A stretch of 41,530 nt of DNA from an uncultured Eubacteriales bacterium (lineage in GTDB: Bacteria > Bacillota > Clostridia > Oscillospirales > CAG-272): positions 1 through 41,530 of the forward strand of contig CAKRQL010000019.1 in assembly GCA_934393265.1 (NCBI GenBank). The letters are read 5' to 3'. Positions 30,818 to 38,359 of the stretch are shown here, piece after piece. Made by a program: the position numbers and the translations under genes. The stretch's first letter is position 1. Each line of letters opens with the position of its first letter. The notes under the pieces are model-generated. The model was given only the letters and a program-made list of their open reading frames with translations. It was not told the DNA's origin and did no database searches.

Positions 30818-32452
30818 TCAGCGGAGCTCCTTTGTCTCTATGTGGTCCATATCGTCGAACTCCTGGTTCTCGCCGCACATAGCCCATATAAAGGAGTAAT
30901 TCTTCGTTCCGACGCCGGAGTGAATGGACCACGAGGGAGAGATTACAGCCTCCTCGTTGTGCATTACAATATGTCTTGTCTCCTTAGGCTCGCCCATCAT
31001 ATGGAACACCGCATCGTCCGGTCCCATATCAAGGTAGAGATAGACCTCCATACGCCTGTCGTGAGTATGGCATGGCATGGTGTTCCAGTTTGAGCCCGGC
31101 TCAAGCTGTGTAAGACCCATAGCGAGCTGACAGGACTGCATTACCTCGGGGTGTATGTACTGATTTATAATTCTCTTGTTGCAGTCAACCGTGCTGCCGC
31201 AGGGGACCTTTCTCGCCTTGGTTATATCTATCTTGACGGTGGGATACTCCTTATGTGCCGGGCAGGAGGCAAGATAGAACTTTGCAAGCTTCTCCTTATC
31301 AAGGCTCCTGAAACGGACATCCTTATGCCCTCTTCCGACATATATACCGTCGCGCGGGTTCATGTTATATTCCTCGCCGTCTATGATTATGACGCCGGGA
31401 CCGCCGATATTGATAACGCCCATCTCGCGCCGCTCAAGGAAGTAATCCGCCGCGAGCTCCCTGCCCGCCTCGAGCTTCAGCTCGTATACCGGCATGATAC
31501 CTGCGACTATTATTCTGTCGGTGTGGCTGTATACCATTCTTATATTATCGCGGGTAAAAAGATTTGCTATATGAAACTCGTCTCTCAGCCTGTCCGTCGT
31601 ATAATATTTTACGTCCTTTGCGTTTGCCGCGTCTCTGACTTCCATTCCTTTTTTCTCCTCTTCAAGATATTTTCCGTAGATTTCGATCTGGCTCAGCGCC
31701 GCGAAGGAGAGCGAGCCGTCCTCAAGCCTCATCTGCCTGAAATTCGTGAGCTTTATGTACTCTGTTCTCTTTGACGGGAACTCTACCGTCTGTCCGTCTC
31801 CGGTCTTTTCAAACGTCGCGTGCACCGTCGACTTATCCGAGAACTCTATATCCATCTCGCGCCAGTAGGTGTCGTGCGGGAAGTCCGCGCGCAGGTAAAC
31901 AACGACCTTGTTTACCTCAACCTCTCTGCCGAAATGAACCGCATACTCAAGGTCCTCGCGCACTCCGCCGCCCCATGAATGATAGGGATAAATGCCGTGG
32001 CAGGTCGCGTCAACGACACCGTCTATCGCATTGCGCTCAAAAAAGCTGGGCTCCTCCCGCGTTACGAAATTCGCAACGGCATGCGGAAAATATTTAGGAA
32101 CCTTGTGCCTGTCGTGGGAATTGAGAGCTATCTGCCGCTCACCGTACACCTCCGAATTGTCGGGAACCGACGCGCGGAGCCTGTGGCTCTCTCCGGCGAA
32201 AGCCCCGGGAGCGTAGCATGCCTGCCTCTCAAAATCAAACGGAATCTGAAACTCGAATATCCCGTCCGGGACATATACAATCGACTCTGCCAATGTGTCG
32301 TCGAGCCGGAGCTTCACAAAGAGAGTATCGGTAAGCTCGACGCGGATTTTATCGCCGGGCTCGTACTCCGCGCCATAGCGGACATCGATGTCCTCACCGT
32401 GGCTCTTCAGCTTCACGTCTCCGTTTTTCGAGATAACCTTTAATGTGAGAAT
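30818..32452 (-). CDS. kduI: KduI (5-dehydro-4-deoxy-D-glucuronate isomerase) fused to an N-terminal discoidin-like domain
   Basis: The last 275 residues are a full KduI, which turns 5-keto-4-deoxyuronate into 2,5-diketo-3-deoxygluconate. Counting from GTG 32416 (532 residues), the zinc ligands are His450, His452, Glu457 and His499, with the same spacing as His196, His198, Glu203 and His245 of the Escherichia coli enzyme. Residues 1-250 form an extra domain ending in a galactose-binding (F5/8 C) type segment: DGVVDATCHGIYPYHSWGGG, VNKVVVYLRADFPHD, YIKLTNFRQ and ALSQIEIYGK. No signal peptide is seen. The start is unclear: GTG 32416 lacks a spaced ribosome site, whereas ATT 32452 is 8 bases from AGGAGG and adds LTLKVISKNGD. 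The ATT coordinate is given. Confidence 0.85.
   Translation of the reverse strand: MLTLKVISKNGDVKLKSHGEDIDVRYGAEYEPGDKIRVELTDTLFVKLRLDDTLAESIVYVPDGIFEFQIPFDFERQACYAPGAFAGESHRLRASVPDNSEVYGERQIALNSHDRHKVPKYFPHAVANFVTREEPSFFERNAIDGVVDATCHGIYPYHSWGGGVREDLEYAVHFGREVEVNKVVVYLRADFPHDTYWREMDIEFSDKSTVHATFEKTGDGQTVEFPSKRTEYIKLTNFRQMRLEDGSLSFAALSQIEIYGKYLEEEKKGMEVRDAANAKDVKYYTTDRLRDEFHIANLFTRDNIRMVYSHTDRIIVAGIMPVYELKLEAGRELAADYFLERREMGVINIGGPGVIIIDGEEYNMNPRDGIYVGRGHKDVRFRSLDKEKLAKFYLASCPAHKEYPTVKIDITKARKVPCGSTVDCNKRIINQYIHPEVMQSCQLAMGLTQLEPGSNWNTMPCHTHDRRMEVYLYLDMGPDDAVFHMMGEPKETRHIVMHNEEAVISPSWSIHSGVGTKNYSFIWAMCGENQEFDDMDHIETKELR
31643..31660 (-). promoter_or_regulatory. Internal ribosome binding site and ATG at the KduI domain boundary
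   Basis: Within the fused gene, GAGGAG (31655-31660) lies 9 bases before ATG 31645. Starting there gives a 275-residue protein beginning MEVRDAANAKDVKYYTTDRL, almost exactly the length of free-standing KduI (278 in Escherichia coli). Either an independent KduI form is made from the same frame, or this is a relic of two genes joined by loss of a stop. Confidence 0.6.
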
Positions 32453-32490
32453 ATTTCATCCCTCCTTTTTAAGGCTTTTGTTCATTCGAT

Positions 32491-32505
32491 TACAATACTA
32501 TTGTA
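32491..32505. promoter_or_regulatory. Palindromic operator candidate of the kdu operon
   Basis: TACAATA-C-TATTGTA is a perfect 15-base palindrome covering the -10 box and start region of the kdu promoter. The shape (ATTGTA half-sites) resembles operators of GntR- or LacI-type sugar-acid regulators. The regulator is not in the window, so its identity is open. Confidence 0.6.
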
Positions 32506-32528
32506 CCACATACGCACGACTAAATCAA
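32500..32528 (-). promoter_or_regulatory. Promoter of kduI-kduD
   Basis: On the minus strand TTGATT (32523-32528) and TACAAT (32500-32505) are 17 bases apart. It lies 13 bases beyond the stop of the HAD gene, so read-through from the valS operon is also possible. Confidence 0.75.
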
Positions 32529-32540
32529 GGACTTTCTTTG

Positions 32541-33233
32541 TTACTTTTTTGTATCATCCGACGTACCCGCCGGCGGGAGCCCTATTATCTGCCGGAGGTC
32601 GTCGACGCGGGAGCAATAATAATCGCACCTCTCCCGCATAAAGGCGGCTATCTCGGGGACCGAAAAGCCCCACCCCGCCCCGGCGATCCGTACTCCGGCG
32701 GCGCGAGCCATATCATACGCGGGCTTTGAGTCATCGACGACAAGTATATCATCCGGCGAGAGGTCAAAGCGGCGCATTATATCAAGGACGGTATAGGGCG
32801 CGGGCTTTCGCCTCTCGGGGGGGAGATCCCAGCCGTAGATAATGTCCGGCGCGGGGAGAGCGTTCTCGCGGTAATCCCTCACGATATACCTTGTATAGGA
32901 GTGCGAATCAACGGCAATAATGCCGCCCCGTGTATGAAAATCACACAATATCTCCCGTATTCCGGGGTAGACCGCCGGTACATGGGAGGCGACATAATCC
33001 GCCCAGAATTTCTCCTCTTTTGCCATCTCCTTATCGCTCATGCCTATCATGTCACGAAAGAATGCGACGACCCCGGGAGAGAAGTTATAGCGCATATAAT
33101 CCTCAAAGGAATATTTGTCTGCAATCTCCGGTCTTGTCAGGCGGAGGTATTCGACAAAGGACGGATAATGTATCGTCCTCGTGCTGTCGACGACGGTGTC
33201 GTCATGGTCAAGACAAAGGCATCTGTATCTCAT
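32541..33233 (-). CDS. HAD-superfamily phosphatase
   Basis: The 230-residue protein has all four HAD motifs: I, DHDDT (the nucleophile Asp in CLDHDDTVVDST); II, AVDSHS; III, Lys in ERRKPAPYT; and IV, VVDDSKPAYDMARAAG. The cap domain sits between motifs I and II, as in HAD subfamily I (phosphoglycolate phosphatase-like enzymes). The substrate cannot be told. Its ATG overlaps the stop of the LRR gene (ATGA), so it is cotranslated with it in the valS operon. Confidence 0.9.
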   Translation of the reverse strand: MRYRCLCLDHDDTVVDSTRTIHYPSFVEYLRLTRPEIADKYSFEDYMRYNFSPGVVAFFRDMIGMSDKEMAKEEKFWADYVASHVPAVYPGIREILCDFHTRGGIIAVDSHSYTRYIVRDYRENALPAPDIIYGWDLPPERRKPAPYTVLDIMRRFDLSPDDILVVDDSKPAYDMARAAGVRIAGAGWGFSVPEIAAFMRERCDYYCSRVDDLRQIIGLPPAGTSDDTKK

Positions 33234-34159
33234 AATTCCTTAATATCAAGAAAGCTCACGTGCGGAGAGAAAACCGTCATGTCTCCCCGCTCTATCGTTA
33301 TCTCCCGCCCGCCTGTGAGCGTCCGCCACTCGCTCTTTGAGCCGCCGAAGGATATCTCAGAGAGCACGTCGCACCCTCCGAACACATCGCAGTCCTCTAT
33401 ATCGCGCATATCCCGCGGTATTGCTATTCTTTTCAGTGACTTACAGCCGGCAAAGGCGTCAAGTCCTATCTCGCGCAGATTTACCGGAAGTATAAGCGAC
33501 GTGAGCGACGTGCAGCCCTTGAACGCGCGCCGACCTATCCGGAAGAGGTTAGCCGGGAGGTCAACCGTCTCGAGCGAGCGGCAGCCCTCAAAAAGCGACT
33601 CGTCAATAAGCCCCATATTTGCCGACAGTTTCACCCCGGAGAGGGCATAGCACCCGGCAAACGCATTGAACTCTATAAGGTAACAGCTATCCGGCACGGT
33701 GACGTCGCGGAGGTTGAAGCAATAGGCAAAGGCACCCGCGCCGACGGTCTCGAGCGACTCCGAAAGGCGGATGCGCGAGAGCGAGGCGCACGCCTCAAAG
33801 CAGCCCTCCCCTATTCTCTTTACGCTGTCAGGCAGGCTCACGGTACCGAGGGAGGGGCAAGCCATGAACGCCTCGTCCATTATACTCGTAACCCCGAACG
33901 GTATCGTCACGGACGTAAGCGCCGGGCACTCCGCAAATGCGGAGGCGGATATAAGGCGCAGGGAGGACGGCAGGGTCACCTTACGGAGATTTTCAAACCC
34001 CCGGAAGGCATTTTCCGCTATCTCCTCTATCCCCTCGGGAATAACTATCTCCGCGTTCTCCGGCGTGTCCTCGTATGAGCCCGAAAAGACTACCTTCAGG
34101 GGCTCCTCCGGGCTCTCGAGCGTTCCGGAGGCAAATTCAAATTTCATATCCTTATTCAT
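33230..34159 (-). CDS. Leucine-rich repeat protein of the BspA (LRR_5) type, probably cytosolic
   Basis: The 309-residue protein is made of about ten LRR_5 repeats of roughly 23 residues with the pattern IG..AF.GC.SLT.I.LP: for example IAENAFRGFENLRKVTLPSSL, ISASAFAECPALTSVTIPFGV and IGRRAFKGCTSLTSLILPVNL. BspA-type proteins are usually secreted and cell-surface. Here no signal peptide or anchor is present and the gene lies 7 bases after valS. An open frame extends back into valS to 34240, but ATG 34159 (or 34147) is preferred. The function is unknown; a cytosolic scaffold is a guess. Confidence 0.88.
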   Translation of the reverse strand: MNKDMKFEFASGTLESPEEPLKVVFSGSYEDTPENAEIVIPEGIEEIAENAFRGFENLRKVTLPSSLRLISASAFAECPALTSVTIPFGVTSIMDEAFMACPSLGTVSLPDSVKRIGEGCFEACASLSRIRLSESLETVGAGAFAYCFNLRDVTVPDSCYLIEFNAFAGCYALSGVKLSANMGLIDESLFEGCRSLETVDLPANLFRIGRRAFKGCTSLTSLILPVNLREIGLDAFAGCKSLKRIAIPRDMRDIEDCDVFGGCDVLSEISFGGSKSEWRTLTGGREITIERGDMTVFSPHVSFLDIKEL

Positions 34160-34166
34160 TTTCGGC

Positions 34167-36806
34167 TTATCCGAGCTTTTCGAGGGCTGAAAGCAGTGAC
34201 TCGCGCGTCTGTCTGTAATCCGCGAGCTTTTTGCGCTCACCCTCCACTACCGCGGCTGGAGCCTTGGAGACGAAGCCCTCGTTTGAGAGCTTACTCTCTA
34301 TTCTCGCTATCTCGCCGTCGTTCTTCTGCAGCTCTGCGCGCAGGCGTGCGCGCTCCTTATCGAAATCTATGACATCCGCAAGCGGGATATAGAGGCTGCC
34401 CGCGGAGGTGACAATCTGAATGGCGTCATCCGACTTATACTCGTCGGTTATTATGACCTCGCTCGCCGACGCGAGCTTCTCAAGTATTTTCCCCGCCGCA
34501 GAGAAGGTATCGCGATAGGGGGTTACGACATAGAGCTTTGCCTTCTTCGACGGAGCTATATTCATTTCCGAGCGGCGGGCGCGGACGGCGGTTATCGCTG
34601 TGATAATCCGGTTTACGTCCTCCTCCTCGCGCGGGTAGGAGTGCTTTTCGTCGGCTGTCGGGTATTCCGAAATCATTATCGACTCATCCGTATGCGGAAG
34701 TGCCTGATAGATCTCCTCGGTTATGAACGGCATATACGGATGCAGGAGCTTCAGCACCGACGTGAGCACGTAAATCAATACACGTACCGCCACATCTGCG
34801 GCATCTCCGAGAGCGAACAGGCGGCTCTTTGCCATCTCTATATACCAGTCGCAAAGAAGATCCCACGTAAAGGAATATATCTCCGAGAGCGCAACACCGA
34901 GCTCAAAATTGTCGGTGTTCTTTGTAACCGAGGCAATAAGCCCGTTAAGCTCCGAGATTATCCACTTGTCCTCTATCGAGAGCTCCGCGTCAGCCGGCAG
35001 GGTGAGGAGCCTTTCGTCATCGGCTCCCTCCGGGATATTCATAAGGACGAAACGTGACGCATTCCAGAGCTTGTTTGCAAAGTTTCTCGCCGCGTCGAGC
35101 TTTTCATCCGAAAATCTCATATCGTTGCCCGGCGCGTTTCCGGTAACGAGGGCAAAGCGGAGGGCGTCCGCTCCGTACTTCTCTATGACCTTAAGCGGGT
35201 CGATACCGTTTCCGAGCGACTTTGACATCTTGCGCCCCTGTGCGTCACGGACAAGACCGTGGATAAACACGGTGGAGAACGGCGCCTTTCCGGTATGCTC
35301 AAGCCCCGAGAATATCATACGCGAGACCCAGAAGGTGATTATATCGTAGCCGGTCACAAGCGTGCTCGTCGGATAGTAGCGGCGCAGATCCTCCGTATCG
35401 TCCGGCCAGCCGAGCGTCGAGAACGGCCAGAGAGCCGAGGAGAACCACGTATCAAGGACGTCCTCCTCCTGTCTTACCGGTGCGCCGCACTTCGGGCAGA
35501 CGGTTATATCCTCGCGGGATACGGTCATCTCGCCGCAGGCGTCGCAGTAGAACGCCGGGATACGGTGGCCCCACCAGAGCTGACGGGATATGCACCAGTC
35601 GAGAATATTGTTCATCCAGTTGAAGTAATTCTTTGAAAATCTCTCGGGGACGAATTTTATCGTCCCGTCCTCTACCGCCTTTATTGCCGGGGCAGCGAGT
35701 GGCTTCATCTTCACAAACCACTGGTCGGATGTTATGGGTTCAACCGTGGTTCCGCAGCGGTAGCAGGTGCCGACGTTGTGGTCATGCGGCTCGGTCTTTA
35801 CGAGATACCCGGCGGCGTCGAGATCGGCGACGAGTGCCTTTCTGCACTCGTATCTGTCCATGCCCTCGTATTTTCCGGCGTAGGAGTTCATCGTCGCGTC
35901 GTCGTTCATGACCTTTATCTGCTCGAGGTTATGCCTCTGCCCGACGAGGAAGTCGTTCGGGTCATGGGCGGGGGTAATCTTCACGCACCCGGTCCCGAAG
36001 CCTATCTCAACGTAGTCGTCGGCTATCACGGGGATCTCGCGCCCGACGAGCGGAAGCATAAGCTTCTTTCCGACAAGGTGCTTTGTCGCCGGGTCGTCCG
36101 GGTTGACGGCTACCGCCGTGTCGCCGAACATGGTCTCCGGGCGGGTCGTCGCTATCTCGACAAACTTCCCCTCCTCGCCGACTATCGGGTACTTTATATG
36201 CCAGAAAAATCCGGGCTGGTCCTTATACTCGACCTCCGCGTCCGAGAGCGCGGTGCGGCATCTCGGGCACCAGTTTATAATTCTGTGTCCGCGGTAAATA
36301 AGCCCCTTTTCGTAGAGCGAGACAAACACCTCGCGCACCGCGCGGCAGCAGCCCTCATCCATAGTGAAGCGCTGTCTTGACCAGTCGCAGGAGGAGCCGA
36401 GCTTTTTGAGCTGTCCGGTTATGCGCTTTTCATATGTGTCCTTCCATGCAAAGACGCGCTCAAGGAATTTCTCGCGCCCGAGGTCGTATCTCGATATTCC
36501 CTCATCGACGCGGAGCCGCTCCTCAACCTTTATCTGTGTGGCTATCCCGGCGTGGTCAGTGCCCGGGACCCAGAGGGTCGAATAGCCCTGCATTCTCTTC
36601 TGACGGATTATTATATCCTGCAGGGTCTCGTCAAGAGCGTGCCCCATATGGAGCTGTCCCGTTACGTTCGGGGGCGGGATAACTATCGAATAGGGCTTTT
36701 TCTTTCTGTCGGGCGAGGGCTTGAAATACCCGCGCTCACACCATGTGTCATAGAGCCTGTCCTCAAAGCTTTTGGGGTCATAGTTCTTCGGGAGTTCTTT
36801 TTTCAT
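34167..36806 (-). CDS. valS: Valyl-tRNA synthetase
   Basis: It charges tRNA-Val. The 879-residue class I synthetase begins MKKELPKNYDPKSFEDRLYDTW and has the HIGH-type motif HMGH within PPPNVTGQLHMGHALDETL, WVPGTDHAGIATQ, TTRPETMFGDTAVAV in the editing domain, and KMSKS (GRKMSKSLGNG). The C-terminal region, with a long helical arm (VIDFDKERARLRAELQK), is the valyl-type coiled coil. It is preceded by a T-box leader and followed by the LRR and HAD genes. Confidence 0.97.
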   Translation of the reverse strand: MKKELPKNYDPKSFEDRLYDTWCERGYFKPSPDRKKKPYSIVIPPPNVTGQLHMGHALDETLQDIIIRQKRMQGYSTLWVPGTDHAGIATQIKVEERLRVDEGISRYDLGREKFLERVFAWKDTYEKRITGQLKKLGSSCDWSRQRFTMDEGCCRAVREVFVSLYEKGLIYRGHRIINWCPRCRTALSDAEVEYKDQPGFFWHIKYPIVGEEGKFVEIATTRPETMFGDTAVAVNPDDPATKHLVGKKLMLPLVGREIPVIADDYVEIGFGTGCVKITPAHDPNDFLVGQRHNLEQIKVMNDDATMNSYAGKYEGMDRYECRKALVADLDAAGYLVKTEPHDHNVGTCYRCGTTVEPITSDQWFVKMKPLAAPAIKAVEDGTIKFVPERFSKNYFNWMNNILDWCISRQLWWGHRIPAFYCDACGEMTVSREDITVCPKCGAPVRQEEDVLDTWFSSALWPFSTLGWPDDTEDLRRYYPTSTLVTGYDIITFWVSRMIFSGLEHTGKAPFSTVFIHGLVRDAQGRKMSKSLGNGIDPLKVIEKYGADALRFALVTGNAPGNDMRFSDEKLDAARNFANKLWNASRFVLMNIPEGADDERLLTLPADAELSIEDKWIISELNGLIASVTKNTDNFELGVALSEIYSFTWDLLCDWYIEMAKSRLFALGDAADVAVRVLIYVLTSVLKLLHPYMPFITEEIYQALPHTDESIMISEYPTADEKHSYPREEEDVNRIITAITAVRARRSEMNIAPSKKAKLYVVTPYRDTFSAAGKILEKLASASEVIITDEYKSDDAIQIVTSAGSLYIPLADVIDFDKERARLRAELQKNDGEIARIESKLSNEGFVSKAPAAVVEGERKKLADYRQTRESLLSALEKLG

Positions 36807-36860
36807 TTTTTATTCTTTCTCCTTATCGGAATAATTATCGTCCTTTGCGCCGGGAAAGCA

Positions 36861-37110
36861 AAAATCCCCGGACGGAAAAAACCGTCCGGGGCGAATGTCT
36901 CGCTGTACCACCCGACTTCGACAGCGCGTACCGCTGTCCTCATTAGCATCTTACGCGATGTAACGCCGCGGTCTAATGGGGCAAAAACCGTACACGGGTC
37001 ATGCCTTTTCTTCGCGGAACACCTCCGGCGACCTTCACGCGCCTCCCGTCGGGCTCTCACCGTCCGCCCGCTCTCTGCACAGGAAAGCACCCGCTACTCC
37101 TCCGGATACA
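36861..37110 (-). promoter_or_regulatory. T-box riboswitch (tRNA-Val) of valS
   Basis: Read on the minus strand, the leader shows GGTGAGAGCCCG (stem I, about 37051-37062) and GAAGGTCGCC with GTC at 37030-37032 as the specifier codon for Val. It also shows the T-box sequence AAGTCGGGTGGTACAGCG (36901-36918) and the terminator stem CCCCGGACGG/CCGTCCGGGG (36866-36891) followed by ATTTTTGC. The T after TGG in the T-box bulge would pair with A73, the discriminator base of tRNA-Val. Uncharged tRNA-Val should therefore allow read-through into valS. Confidence 0.93.
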
Positions 37111-37115
37111 TTGCT

Positions 37116-37144
37116 ATTCTATCACACGCGCGCGCCTTTGTCAA
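37116..37144 (-). promoter_or_regulatory. Promoter of the T-box/valS operon
   Basis: On the minus strand TTGACA (37139-37144) and TAGAAT (37116-37121) are 17 bases apart. It lies 23 bases after the thiI stop. Confidence 0.85.
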
Positions 37145-37166
37145 GACCCGCATAAAAGACTTTATA

Positions 37167-38357
37167 TCACCTGTATCCCGGGAATATAACCTTAGTCTCG
37201 GTGTACATGCTGTTATACGCCTCACGCAGAAGCTCTTCAACCTCCACCTTACCGAGCTCGCGCTCTACGTCCTCCCGTCGCGGCTGTGTCCTCGGGTGGC
37301 GCGGGGTGAACACCGTGCAGCAGTCCTCATACGGAAGTATCGAGGTGTCATAGGTGCCGTATTTTCTCGCATATCCGATTATCTCGGTCTTGTCAAGCCC
37401 TATGCAGGGGCGGAAGATCGGGAGCCCGACATAGCTGTTCGTCACCTCTATTGCCGCGAGGGTCTGTGAGGCAACCTGCCCGAGGCTCTCACCGGTTATG
37501 AGCGCGGAGCAGTTATACTCCCCCGCACAGCTGGCGGCGAGCCACATCATGAATACGCGCAGGAGAATCGTGAAATAATCCTCGTCGCACTTATCCCGCA
37601 GCTCCTCCTGTATATGGGTGAGGGATATTACATGGACATGTATGCGCGACGCATAGGCGCACATCTTCTCCGCAAGGGTCATGACCTTCTCCCTTGCCCT
37701 CTCCGAGGTATACGGGAAGGACTCGAAGTGCAGAGCCTCTATCTCCATTCCCCGCTTTGCCATCATAAGACCCGCGACCGGCGAATCTATCCCGCCGGAA
37801 AGGAGGAGCAGACCGCGACCGGAGGTCCGTATCGGGAGCCCGCCGGCGCCGCTCTCCTGCCCCGCTCTTATATACGCATGCTCGTCTCTGACCTCAACCG
37901 TAACGACGACCTCCGGGTTATGGACATCGACGCGCAGATGTGGCATGAGCGAGAGAAGTTTCCCGCCGAGGGTGGCGGAGATCTCCGGAGACGTCAGGGG
38001 AAAACGCTTGTCGGAGCGGCGGGCGTCAACCTTAAAGGTGCGTACGTCCGAGAGACGCTTCGGCAGATACTCCTCTGCCACGCGGAGTATCGAGTCCATG
38101 CTCTTTTCGCACACGGCGGCGCGGTTTACGGCGACGATACCGAATATCCGCTTTGCCTCCTCGTACATTCCCTCCGTGTCGCAGGCTATGCCCGCGGGCT
38201 CTATATAAACGGTGCTCTGCCTGAAATACACATTGAACGCGCCGTATCTTGACGCGCGGCGGCGTATCTCCTTTATCAGCGCCGACTCAAAGGTCTGCCG
38301 GTTCGCACCTTTCAGGATTATCTCCCCGTATTTACAAAGAATTACCTCTTCTGTCAT
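37167..38357 (-). CDS. thiI: tRNA 4-thiouridine synthetase / sulfurtransferase ThiI
   Basis: It adds sulfur to tRNA U8 and may serve thiamine thiazole synthesis. The 396-residue protein has an N-terminal ferredoxin-like region plus THUMP domain (about 1-165). A PP-loop ATP pyrophosphatase follows (LLLSGGIDSPVAGLMMAKRG, about 180-200), with ALITGESLGQVASQTL and the Cys pair in DCCTVFTPRHP. There is no C-terminal rhodanese domain, as usual in Bacillota. It begins 2 bases after the heparinase-like gene, inside whose end (GGGAG) its ribosome site lies, so it is cotranscribed with that gene. No cysteine desulfurase is seen in the window. Confidence 0.93.
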   Translation of the reverse strand: MTEEVILCKYGEIILKGANRQTFESALIKEIRRRASRYGAFNVYFRQSTVYIEPAGIACDTEGMYEEAKRIFGIVAVNRAAVCEKSMDSILRVAEEYLPKRLSDVRTFKVDARRSDKRFPLTSPEISATLGGKLLSLMPHLRVDVHNPEVVVTVEVRDEHAYIRAGQESGAGGLPIRTSGRGLLLLSGGIDSPVAGLMMAKRGMEIEALHFESFPYTSERAREKVMTLAEKMCAYASRIHVHVISLTHIQEELRDKCDEDYFTILLRVFMMWLAASCAGEYNCSALITGESLGQVASQTLAAIEVTNSYVGLPIFRPCIGLDKTEIIGYARKYGTYDTSILPYEDCCTVFTPRHPRTQPRREDVERELGKVEVEELLREAYNSMYTETKVIFPGYR

Positions 38358-38359
38358 TG

